A stretch of 27,241 nucleotides of DNA, taken from assembly GCA_905214195.1 (NCBI GenBank), contig CAJMLH010000030.1, forward strand, positions 1 through 27,241, in the 5' to 3' direction. Below are positions 15,056 to 22,552 of the stretch, in pieces. The position numbers and the translations under genes were made by a program. Source of the DNA: an uncultured bacterium. GTDB taxonomy: Bacteria; Bacillota; Clostridia; Peptostreptococcales; Anaerovoracaceae. The notes under the pieces were generated by a model. It had not been told where the DNA came from. It ran no database searches and worked only from the letters and a program-made list of their open reading frames with translations. The first letter of the stretch is position 1, and each line of letters opens with the position of its first letter.

Positions 15056-15089
15056 TTATTGATAACTTTTTTAAAGGAAATGTGATACT

Positions 15090-15971
15090 ATGAAACTGAT
15101 AAACCTATTAAAACAAGATACCTTGTCCCTTTCTTTTGAAGTCTTTCCGCCAAAAGCAGACTCTTCCTTTGACAGCGTAAAAGCCGCAACAGAAGAAATC
15201 GCAAAACTCAAGCCTGCCTTTATGAGCGTTACTTACGGCGCAGGCGGCGGAACAAGCAAATATACATTAGATATAGCAAAGAATATAAAAGATTTATACG
15301 GTGTGTCAACTCTGGCTCACCTTACTTGTGTTTCATCAACCCACGAAACCGTAAAGCAAAAAATAGATGAAATAAAAGAAGCCGGGATAAAAAATGTCAT
15401 GGCTCTGAGAGGTGATATTCCGGAAAACATGGATATGTCTCACCGTGATTCATGGCATTACCACCACGCAATCGACCTTATAAGAGAACTCAAGGAAAGT
15501 GATGCTGATTTCTGCGTAGGAGGCGCTTGTTATCCTGAAATTCATCCCGAAAGTGCAAATCAGAAAGAAGATATAAAATATCTAAAAGAAAAAGTAGACG
15601 CAGGTTGTGAATTTTTGACAACCCAAATGTTCTTTGACAACAATCTTCTCTATAATTTCATGTATAAAATAAGAGAAGCAGGTATAACTGTTCCTATTGT
15701 TGCCGGAATAATGCCCATAACCAACGCAAAACAAGTGGAAAGGGCTATAAATCTCTCAGGTTCACATATGCCTCAGCGATTCAAAAGCATCGTGGATAAA
15801 TTCGGCTCAGACCCTGCCGCAATGAAACAAGCAGGTATCGCATATGCAACAGACCAAATCATAGACCTGTTTGCCAACAATATTACAAATGTACATGTAT
15901 ATTCGATGAATAAGCCGGATGTTGCGATGAAAATTCAATCTAATCTTTCCGACATATTAGGTAAAGAATAA
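15090..15971 (+). CDS. metF: methylenetetrahydrofolate reductase
   Basis: MetF reduces 5,10-methylene-THF to 5-methyl-THF, the methyl donor for the methionine synthase encoded downstream. The 293-residue FAD TIM-barrel shows SFEVFPPKADSS near the N terminus, SVTYGAGGGTSKYT, LAHLTCVSST, NVMALRGD and TTQMFFD. It is the plain catalytic length without the C-terminal regulatory region of eukaryotic MTHFR. The ribosome site AAAGGA is 11 bases before ATG 15090. The stop overlaps the next start as TAATG, indicating translational coupling with the activation-domain gene. Confidence 0.96.
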   Translation: MKLINLLKQDTLSLSFEVFPPKADSSFDSVKAATEEIAKLKPAFMSVTYGAGGGTSKYTLDIAKNIKDLYGVSTLAHLTCVSSTHETVKQKIDEIKEAGIKNVMALRGDIPENMDMSHRDSWHYHHAIDLIRELKESDADFCVGGACYPEIHPESANQKEDIKYLKEKVDAGCEFLTTQMFFDNNLLYNFMYKIREAGITVPIVAGIMPITNAKQVERAINLSGSHMPQRFKSIVDKFGSDPAAMKQAGIAYATDQIIDLFANNITNVHVYSMNKPDVAMKIQSNLSDILGKE

Positions 15972-16672
15972 TGAATATGGTTCAGACTAAAAATTACAAA
16001 GAACCCTCTTGGGACTTGAAAGAAATTCTTCGTTATATGGGATGTAAAGACAGTTCAGAAGAAATAAACAACATGATTTCGCAGTGTATTTCCGAAATCA
16101 AAGAAAAACTATCTTATAAAGTAGTCTTTACAACTTTAAAAAAAGAAGAAATATACCGCTTTTCCACGGACTGTATTCAAGATAACAATAAAAATCTTCC
16201 TTTCGGAAGTGAATCTCTCGCAAAAAATCTTCAAAATTGTGAATATATAATCCTTTTTGCTTCCACCATAGGAATAGAAGCAGACAGATTGATTTCAAAA
16301 TACAGCAGGCTTTCGCCTGCAAAAGCTCTGTGTTTTCAAGCTATCGGCGCAGAACGAATAGAAAGTCTGTGTAATACTTTCAACAACGAAATAAGAAATG
16401 AGCTTTGTATTCGAGGTTTGTCCGCAAAGCCGAGGTTCAGTCCCGGATATGGAGATTTCCCTCTTTCAGCTCAAAAAATTATATTCGATTTGCTTGATTG
16501 CTCCAGAAAGATTGGACTTTCGCTCAATGAAAGCTTAATTATGTCGCCTTCAAAATCAGTTACGGCAATTATCGGAATTTCAAATGAAAATCCAAAGAAA
16601 CACAATACCGAAAAACCGCTCTCCTCTTGTTACGGATGCAGCAAAACCAACTGTAATTTCAGAAAGGAATAA
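15971..16672 (+). CDS. stand-alone methionine synthase activation domain protein
   Basis: This 233-residue protein matches the B12-dependent methionine synthase activation domain (Met_synt_B12), the C-terminal module that binds SAM and helps re-methylate cobalamin when it is oxidised to cob(II)alamin. The key motif RFSPGYGDFPLS lies at about residues 156-167. A C-terminal cysteine cluster (CYGCSKTNC) may bind a metal or an iron-sulfur cluster. In E. coli MetH this module is fused; here it is separate, and the following MetH ends at the cobalamin domain, so the two should work in trans. Starts at ATG 15971 (TAATG overlap with metF); an ATG two codons later is also possible. metH starts 3 bases after its stop. 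Confidence 0.9.
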   Translation: MNMVQTKNYKEPSWDLKEILRYMGCKDSSEEINNMISQCISEIKEKLSYKVVFTTLKKEEIYRFSTDCIQDNNKNLPFGSESLAKNLQNCEYIILFASTIGIEADRLISKYSRLSPAKALCFQAIGAERIESLCNTFNNEIRNELCIRGLSAKPRFSPGYGDFPLSAQKIIFDLLDCSRKIGLSLNESLIMSPSKSVTAIIGISNENPKKHNTEKPLSSCYGCSKTNCNFRKE

Positions 16673-16675
16673 TTC

Positions 16676-19096
16676 ATGAAAATTTTAGATTATATGAAAG
16701 ATAACATTGTCTATCTTGACGGAGGTATGGGAACGCTTCTCCAAGAAGCCGGACTGCCTGCCGGAGAATACCCCGAAAAGTGGAACATTACTCATCCGAA
16801 TGTAGTAGAAAACATACACAGGAGCTACTTCGACGCAGGAAGCAATATAATAAATACCAATACTTTCGGTGCCAACTCTCTCAAATTTTCAGAAGAAGAA
16901 CTTGAAAAAATCATAAAGGCTGCCATACAAAATGCAAATCGTGCTCGTGAAACATCAAAAGGCTCACAGGAAAAATATATAGCTCTCGATATAGGTCCTT
17001 GCGGTAAACTTTTGAAACCTTACGGAGACTTAGATTTTGAAGACGCTGTAGAACTTTTCGCTAAAATTGTCAGAGCAGGAAACTCATCTGATGTAGACCT
17101 TATCTTTATAGAAACCATGAGCGACAGCTATGAAACAAAAGCTGCACTTCTTGCCGCCAAAGAAAACAGTAATCTTCCCGTATTCGTATCTAACGCTTAC
17201 GGTGAAGACGGAAAACTGATGACAGGTGCAAGCCCTGCCGCAATGGTCGCTTTGATAGAGGGAATGGGAGCCGATGCTGTAGGTGCAAACTGTTCACTTG
17301 AACCCAAACAACTCAGAGGTGTAATAGATGAGCTTCTCCAAAATGCGTCTATACCGGTTCTTTTAAAACCAAATGCCGGTCTTCCAAAAGAAGTGGATGG
17401 AAAAGCCATATACGGAACATCCCCCGATGAATTCGCATCTGATTTAAAAGAAGCTGTATCAAAAGGAGTACGCCTTATAGGCGGATGCTGCGGAACAAAT
17501 CCGGAATACATAAGTAAAATTACATCATTAACCTCTGCAATGAAACCGCTTCCCATAGAACCTAAAAATATCACATGTGCTTCATCTTATACTCATGCTG
17601 TAAAATTTGACAGTTCTCCTATACTAATAGGGGAGAGGATTAACCCAACAGGCAAAAAAAGATTTAAACAAGCTCTCGTAGACAATGATATGAATTATAT
17701 ATTGCAAGAGGGTGTTAACCAACAGGAACTTGGCGTTCACATCCTCGATGTAAATGTAGGACTTCCTGAAATTGATGAAGTAAGCATGCTTAAAAATGCC
17801 GTATTTGAACTGCAATCAATAATCAATCTTCCCTTGCAGATAGATACAGCAGATACTACTGCAATGGAAGCCGCATTAAGGCTGTATAACGGAAAAGCTA
17901 TGATAAATTCCGTAAGCGGAAAAGAATCCTCTATGGAAACAATTTTCCCTCTTGTTAAAAAATACGGTGGATTGGTAGTCGCCCTTACTTTAGATGATAA
18001 TGGAATTCCAAAGACAGCAGAAGGCAGAATAGAAATTGCAAAGAAAATTATCGACCGTGCCTCAAAATACGGAATAGATAAAAAAGACATAATCTTCGAT
18101 ACCCTTGCAATGACAATAAGCGCTGAACCTAAAGCTGCAATGGAAACGCTTAAAGCTCTTGACTTTATAAAAAATGAGCTTGGATGCCACACATCACTGG
18201 GTGTTTCTAATATTTCTTTCGGCTTGCCGGGAAGAGATACCATAAACAGTACATTCTTTGCCTGCGCCTTGGAAAAAGGGCTTTCTGCTGCAATCATGAA
18301 TCCATACTCAATCGAAATGATGAAAGCATACCATGCCTTTAATGCTCTTCATAATAATGATGAAAACTGTAATGAATATATAAAATTCGCAGAAAATATA
18401 AATACCGGCAGTGTCAATTTAACCCCTAATGAGCGAATTTCTAAAAACAACGATTTCAAGTCCGACAATGACAAATCGTTAACCGAACTTCAGCAGGCAA
18501 TCACAAAAGGCTTGAAAGAAAAGGCAAGAGAGCTTACTAAAAATATTCTCGAAAAAGATAATGCTCCTGAACCCCTTTGCATAATTCAGGAAGAAATAAT
18601 CCCTGCGCTGGATGTTGTAGGCATAGGATTTGAGAATAAAACAATATATCTTCCTCAGCTGCTAATGAGTGCAGAAGCTGCCAAAGCCTCTTTTGAATGT
18701 ATAAAATCATACATGTCAAATGATAACGCAGCAAATAAGTTTACTGTGGTTATAGCAACAGTTCACGGAGATATACATGATATAGGTAAAAATATAGTTA
18801 AACTGCTTCTTGAAAACTATGGTTTTAAAGTAGTTGACTTAGGAAAGGATGTAGCTCCCGAAACTATAGCAGCAGCAGTTGTAAAACATCATGCGCCGGC
18901 AGTAGGTCTGAGTGCTCTTATGACTACTACCGTTCCGTCAATGGAAAAAACCATCCAGCTTATTAAAGAACAGGCTCCATGGTGTAAGGTGATTGTAGGC
19001 GGCGCAGTTCTCAATCAAGAATATTCTGATAAAATAGGTGCAGATAAATATGCAAAAGACGCTATGGATACCGTAAGGTATACAGACTGTCTTTAA
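16676..19096 (+). CDS. metH: cobalamin-dependent methionine synthase, without activation domain
   Basis: MetH moves a methyl group from methyl-THF through cobalamin to homocysteine. Domains of the 806 residues: homocysteine methyltransferase 1-285 (LDGGMGTLLQ; zinc cysteines in GANCSLEP and GGCCGTNP), pterin-binding 315-575 (LIGERINPTGKKRFKQAL, DVNVGLPEIDE, GVSNISFGLPGR), cobalamin cap about 600-690, and cobalamin-binding Rossmann 695-806 with the DxHxxG motif in VHGDIHDIGKNIV. The reactivation module is missing and is supplied by the preceding gene. AAAGGAA lies before the ATG. No clear terminator follows; the next gene has its own promoter region. Confidence 0.96.
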   Translation: MKILDYMKDNIVYLDGGMGTLLQEAGLPAGEYPEKWNITHPNVVENIHRSYFDAGSNIINTNTFGANSLKFSEEELEKIIKAAIQNANRARETSKGSQEKYIALDIGPCGKLLKPYGDLDFEDAVELFAKIVRAGNSSDVDLIFIETMSDSYETKAALLAAKENSNLPVFVSNAYGEDGKLMTGASPAAMVALIEGMGADAVGANCSLEPKQLRGVIDELLQNASIPVLLKPNAGLPKEVDGKAIYGTSPDEFASDLKEAVSKGVRLIGGCCGTNPEYISKITSLTSAMKPLPIEPKNITCASSYTHAVKFDSSPILIGERINPTGKKRFKQALVDNDMNYILQEGVNQQELGVHILDVNVGLPEIDEVSMLKNAVFELQSIINLPLQIDTADTTAMEAALRLYNGKAMINSVSGKESSMETIFPLVKKYGGLVVALTLDDNGIPKTAEGRIEIAKKIIDRASKYGIDKKDIIFDTLAMTISAEPKAAMETLKALDFIKNELGCHTSLGVSNISFGLPGRDTINSTFFACALEKGLSAAIMNPYSIEMMKAYHAFNALHNNDENCNEYIKFAENINTGSVNLTPNERISKNNDFKSDNDKSLTELQQAITKGLKEKARELTKNILEKDNAPEPLCIIQEEIIPALDVVGIGFENKTIYLPQLLMSAEAAKASFECIKSYMSNDNAANKFTVVIATVHGDIHDIGKNIVKLLLENYGFKVVDLGKDVAPETIAAAVVKHHAPAVGLSALMTTTVPSMEKTIQLIKEQAPWCKVIVGGAVLNQEYSDKIGADKYAKDAMDTVRYTDCL

Positions 19097-19108
19097 TAAA
19101 GATTACAG

Positions 19109-19149
19109 CCTTTTATAATATAACTAAAAGGTGTATACAATATAGTTGT
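19109..19149 (+). promoter_or_regulatory. gldA promoter region with GntR-like half site
   Basis: A TATAAT (19114-19119) without a good -35 is followed by TGTATACAATATAGTTGT (19132-19149). This differs from the citrate-operon sequence at 9283-9301 only around three central bases. CCTTTTA (19109-19115) and TAAAAGG (19125-19131) form a 7-bp dyad over the -10. A regulator binding both promoters is possible. Confidence 0.4.
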
Positions 19150-19180
19150 AAATTTTAATTATACAAAAGGAGATAAAACA

Positions 19181-20278
19181 ATGACAAAAGTACTAATCAG
19201 TCCCGGAAAATATCTGCAAGGGGCAGGAGAGCTGACAAACATAGGCTCACACACAAAGGTATACGGAAACAAACCGCTTGTTATAATCAGTTCCGGAGGT
19301 TATAAAAGATTCGGTGATATGGTAAAATCAGGTTTTGAAGCCGAAAATATAGAAGCTGTATTTGAATTTTTTAATGGTGAGTGCAGTAAGAACGAAATAA
19401 ATCGTCTCAAGAAAATCGTCGCTGATAAGGAATGTGACATGGTAGTTGGAATAGGCGGAGGAAAAATCTTCGACACTGCCAAGGCTGTAGCATATTATTG
19501 CAAAACACCTGTAGTAATTTGCCCGACCATAGCTTCTACAGACGCTCCTTGCAGCGCACTTTCTGTAATATATACAGACGAGGGTGTGTTTGAAGAGTAT
19601 CTGTTCCTTCCGAAAAATCCTGACTTAGTTCTGATGGATACCGATATTATTTCCAAATCACCTGTAAGACTTACAATGGCAGGCATAGGCGATGCCCTTG
19701 CAACTTATTTTGAAGCAAGAGCATGTTTCCAAAAGAACGCAGATACTTGCGCAGGCGGAAAGGCTACAGAAGCTGCAATGGCTCTTGCTGAATTATGCTA
19801 CAATACTTTGCTTGACGAGGGTTTAAAAGCAAAATTAGCTTTAGAGGCAGGCGTATGCACTAAATCAGTTGAAAAGATAATTGAAGCCAACACATTGCTC
19901 TCAGGTATAGGCTTTGAAAGCGGCGGACTTGCAGGTGCTCATGCAATACACAACGGTCTGACTGTTTTAGAAGAGTGCCACCATATGTACCACGGAGAAA
20001 AGGTAGCTTTCGGAACTATAACACAGTTAATCCTCGAAAATGAGGACTTAGATACAATCGGCAATATTATAGAATTCTGTATAGATCTTGGACTTCCTGT
20101 AACTTTAGGAGAACTTGGAGTTTCCGAAATTACAGAAGAAAAGATAATGAAAGTTGCAGAAGCTGCTGCTGCTGAGACTGATACTATACACAATATGCCG
20201 TTTGCAGTTACCGCAAAGGATGTATACGCTGCCATAATGGCCGCAGACAACATGGGCAGATACTTTCTCGGCGAATAA
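19181..20278 (+). CDS. gldA: glycerol dehydrogenase
   Basis: GldA is a zinc NAD-dependent dehydrogenase of the iron-type alcohol dehydrogenase superfamily. It interconverts glycerol and dihydroxyacetone, and many homologues also act on other small polyols or ketols. The 365-residue protein shows the NAD-binding GIGGGKIFDTAK (90-101) and TIASTDAPCS (116-125), and zinc ligands Asp171 (GIGDALATYFEA), His254 (GAHAIHN) and His271 (YHGEKVAFG), all at the positions expected for the family. AAAGGAG sits 9 bases before the ATG. It stands alone between metH and a GC-rich element shared with convergent trpS. Confidence 0.93.
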   Translation: MTKVLISPGKYLQGAGELTNIGSHTKVYGNKPLVIISSGGYKRFGDMVKSGFEAENIEAVFEFFNGECSKNEINRLKKIVADKECDMVVGIGGGKIFDTAKAVAYYCKTPVVICPTIASTDAPCSALSVIYTDEGVFEEYLFLPKNPDLVLMDTDIISKSPVRLTMAGIGDALATYFEARACFQKNADTCAGGKATEAAMALAELCYNTLLDEGLKAKLALEAGVCTKSVEKIIEANTLLSGIGFESGGLAGAHAIHNGLTVLEECHHMYHGEKVAFGTITQLILENEDLDTIGNIIEFCIDLGLPVTLGELGVSEITEEKIMKVAEAAAAETDTIHNMPFAVTAKDVYAAIMAADNMGRYFLGE

Positions 20279-20308
20279 ATTAACCTGATATTTTTATTAT
20301 GAAATCTG

Positions 20309-20384
20309 AAAACACCCTTTCGAGGCGGACATTCGCAGGAAGCTGTTTGCTTCCGAGGACCGGGCCGCCGAGAATGGGTGTTTT
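20309..20384. terminator. long bidirectional stem with GC-rich internal structure
   Basis: AAAACACCC (20309-20317) pairs with GGGTGTTTT (20376-20384), so each strand ends in TTTT after a GC stem, as in a bidirectional terminator for gldA and trpS. Inside are TTC/GAA pairs, a tandem G-A/A-G step, GGCGG/CCGCC, a large internal loop and a capping GGAAGC-TGTTT-GCTTCC hairpin. This is much larger and more GC-rich than the other terminators here and may have a further role. Confidence 0.65.
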
Positions 20385-20389
20385 GAATT

Positions 20390-21370
20390 CTACAGTCCCA
20401 AGCCAAAGTTTTCTTTGACACGCTTCATAGTTTTCTGCGCTATAGCATCAGCTTTCTGTGCTCCATCTTTCAATATTTGAATAAGCTCATCTGAATAGCG
20501 TATCTCATCAAATCTTGCACGAATAGGCGCAAGAGTTTGGCAAGTAACTTCTACTAAATCTTTCTTAAAGTCTCCATATCCTTTTCCCTCATAATTTTTC
20601 TCAAGTTCAGGTATAGGAGTTCCTGAAAGTACACTGTAAATATTGAGCAAATTACTGATTCCCGGTTTATTTTCCACATCAAAACGAATCACACCCTCAG
20701 AATCGGTAGTTGCTTTCATTATTGACTTTTTAATCTTTGAAGGCTCATCAAGCAAAGAAATTCTCGAATGTACATTTTCAGCACTTTTGCTCATTTTCTT
20801 GGATGGGTCGTCAAGAGCCATTATTCTTGCGCCTTCTTTTAAAAATCTTCCATCCGGTATAACAAAAGTATCAGGGTATTTGCCGTTAACCCTAACTGCT
20901 AAGTCACGACAAAGCTCAATATGCTGCTTCTGATCATTTCCTACAGGAACTACATCTGTATCATAAAGCAAAATATCCGCTGCCATCAAAACAGGGTAGG
21001 TAAAGAGCCCTGTAGGCGCTGATTCCTTATTTTTACTCTTATCTTTAAACTGCGTCATTCTGGATAACTCGCCGGTGTATGAATTACATGTGAGTACCCA
21101 CGAAAGTTCAGCATGTCCGGGAACATCAGACTGAACGAAAACTATAGATTTTTCAGGGTCTACGCCTACGGCAAGATACAAAGCCGCAACATCCAAAATA
21201 TGCTCTTTCAGCGTCTTTGGGTCTTGAGGAACAGTTATAGCATGCATATCTACTATGCAATATATACATTCATGGTCTTCCTGAAGCTCAACGAATTGTT
21301 TCAATGCGCCAAGATAGTTTCCCAAATGAATATTTCCTGTCGGCTGTACGCCGGAAAAAACTCTTTTCAT
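20390..21370 (-). CDS. trpS: tryptophanyl-tRNA synthetase
   Basis: TrpRS charges tRNA-Trp with tryptophan; it is a class I synthetase with a Rossmann fold. The 326-residue length is typical of the short bacterial form. The HIGH-type motif is in PTGNIHLGNYLG (10-21), KMSKS is at 192-196, and the tryptophan-pocket segments (YCIVDMHA, VPVGNDQKQHIEL) are present. AGAAGG precedes the ATG. It begins 23 bases after the sigma-factor stop with no separate promoter or T-box leader visible, so it is probably the last gene of the gyrB-gyrA-anti-sigma-sigma transcript. Confidence 0.97.
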   Translation of the reverse strand: MKRVFSGVQPTGNIHLGNYLGALKQFVELQEDHECIYCIVDMHAITVPQDPKTLKEHILDVAALYLAVGVDPEKSIVFVQSDVPGHAELSWVLTCNSYTGELSRMTQFKDKSKNKESAPTGLFTYPVLMAADILLYDTDVVPVGNDQKQHIELCRDLAVRVNGKYPDTFVIPDGRFLKEGARIMALDDPSKKMSKSAENVHSRISLLDEPSKIKKSIMKATTDSEGVIRFDVENKPGISNLLNIYSVLSGTPIPELEKNYEGKGYGDFKKDLVEVTCQTLAPIRARFDEIRYSDELIQILKDGAQKADAIAQKTMKRVKENFGLGL

Positions 21371-21393
21371 CGAATATGCCTTCTTTCTTTAAA

Positions 21394-22128
21394 TTATTGC
21401 CTGTGCATTTCTTTTCTGAACTGCTCTACTATACTTTTTTCAGCACGGGAAATAGTCATCTGAGAGACGCCCAATTCTTTGGCAATAGCCGCCTGAGGTC
21501 TGTTTTCGATGAATCTTTCCTTGAAAATATATCTGTAGTTTTCACTGAAATTTTCCAGGACTTTACTTACAATTTCGTTTATCTCTACACGCTCATATCC
21601 CAAATCTTCAAACCCTATATATTTTTCTAACGGATTATCCTCGTTTTCCTCGGAAGTACCTGATGAAGCACTTTCAAGTGAATAAGTACCATAGGCCTTT
21701 GAGCTTTCAAGTGCCTGCATTATCTGCTCGTGTGTAAACCCGGTTGCCTCTGAAATCTCCCTGACACTTGGAGCTCTCCCAAGTTCTACGGAAAGGTCGC
21801 TTTTTACCTCTTGAACTTTGGTAGCTATTTCTTTAAGCCGTCTCGGTACTTTGAGACTCCACTGCTTATCACGGAAATATTTTTTAATTTCTCCAAGTAT
21901 AGTTGGGGTAGCAAAACTTTTAAACTCGTACCCCTTTGAAATATCAAATCGTTCCACAGCAGAAACTAAAGCCAGAGCCCCTACTTGATAAAGATCATCG
22001 TAATCTACACCTTTACCCAGATACTTTCTTATTAGGATATCAACCATGTACAGATTATCTTCTACAATCTTATTTCTTAATTCAATTGTTGGATTTTCTG
22101 CGTACCGGTTGAATAATTCTGAATTCAT
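21394..22128 (-). CDS. RNA polymerase sigma factor, SigB/SigF/SigG subfamily
   Basis: This 244-residue group 3 sigma-70 factor has region 2 at about 22-90 (DYDDLYQVGALALVSAVERF, GEIKKYFRDKQW for -10 recognition). Region 3 is around 95-145 (VPRRLKEIATKV, GRAPSVREISEATG), then an acidic Ser/Glu-rich linker, and region 4 at 185-240 with the helix-turn-helix QAAIAKELGVSQMTISRAE. Its start overlaps the anti-sigma stop by one base (TAATG), so the two are made together. It could be a general stress SigB-type factor or a sporulation-type factor; pairing with an RsbW-like protein favours the SigB type, but there is no SpoIIAA or RsbV gene beside it. Confidence 0.88.
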   Translation of the reverse strand: MNSELFNRYAENPTIELRNKIVEDNLYMVDILIRKYLGKGVDYDDLYQVGALALVSAVERFDISKGYEFKSFATPTILGEIKKYFRDKQWSLKVPRRLKEIATKVQEVKSDLSVELGRAPSVREISEATGFTHEQIMQALESSKAYGTYSLESASSGTSEENEDNPLEKYIGFEDLGYERVEINEIVSKVLENFSENYRYIFKERFIENRPQAAIAKELGVSQMTISRAEKSIVEQFRKEMHRQ

Positions 22129-22529
22129 TACTTTGCCTTTGTCATCTTAATAGCTTTTTTGCAGTTCGGTTCGTCTATTACTTCTACGCTTGTCATCAGA
22201 GATTTTATTACATAAAGTCCCAAGTCGCCCTCATTTGGACAGTCAAGACAAGGCTTTTGAAGCTTTTTGAGCTTGTGGCTACTGCTCGTATCTGTTACAT
22301 AGATTTCCATTATTCCCTCTTTAATGATACAGTCTACCTGATACTGTTCAGCAAAGCCCTCTGAGCCATGGCATGATATGTTTTTACATGCTTCGCCTAC
22401 TGCTGTTTTTATATCTTCTATTTCTTCTACATTAAATCCTGCGCTGTTTGCCGCAGAACCCACGGCTAACCTTACAATAGTTATATATTCAGGCTTGCCG
22501 GGAATGACAAATTGTAATTTGTCTTCCAT
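22128..22529 (-). CDS. RsbW-like anti-sigma factor / serine kinase
   Basis: RsbW and SpoIIAB are GHKL-fold kinases that hold a sigma factor inactive and are released by an anti-anti-sigma protein. The 133-residue product resembles RsbW more than SpoIIAB in its N terminus (KPEYITIVRLAVGSAA, then EIEDIKTAVGEACKN). The N-box Glu and Asn are in GEACKN, and the G2 box is GLYVIKSLM. Odd: the usual glycine-containing G1 box is DTSSSHK here, without glycine, so ATP binding or kinase activity may be altered. RBS AAAGGAG sits 23 bases behind gyrA. It surely partners the adjoining sigma factor. Confidence 0.87.
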   Translation of the reverse strand: MEDKLQFVIPGKPEYITIVRLAVGSAANSAGFNVEEIEDIKTAVGEACKNISCHGSEGFAEQYQVDCIIKEGIMEIYVTDTSSSHKLKKLQKPCLDCPNEGDLGLYVIKSLMTSVEVIDEPNCKKAIKMTKAK

Positions 22530-22552
22530 GAGTTTTCTCCTTTATCTAAATT

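Larger units (their letters stand above)
14472..15089 (+). other. 618-base non-coding spacer with many hairpins
   Basis: No open frame with a ribosome site is seen on either strand. The spacer holds, in order: a hairpin at 14482-14517 (CTAAGAA/TTCTTAG with inner GCG/CGC), the icd terminator and its competing hairpin (14527-14588), a stem at 14686-14717 (TGAG...GACC with GGTC..CTCA), a pyrimidine-rich stretch (14757-14812), the branched GC-rich fold described separately (14848-14987), and the metF promoter (15027-15055). I looked for S-box, cobalamin, T-box and folate riboswitch signatures and found none. Confidence 0.7.

Noticed and set aside
14472..15089. S-box, cobalamin, T-box or folate riboswitch ahead of the metF operon
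   Set aside because: None of the conserved cores (for example the T-box GGTGG-ACCGCG or the B12 box) is present on either strand, and the best metF promoter lies downstream of the structured region.
20309..20384. HDV-like or other self-cleaving ribozyme in the gldA-trpS spacer
   Set aside because: Short words recall HDV ribozymes, but the required nested pseudoknot and catalytic cytosine context could not be built; the pairing is a simple stack of stems.
21394..22529. spoIIAB-sigF of the sporulation operon
   Set aside because: No spoIIAA is adjacent, the anti-sigma N terminus resembles RsbW more than SpoIIAB, and the neighbours are gyrA and trpS. The label is left open rather than named sigF.
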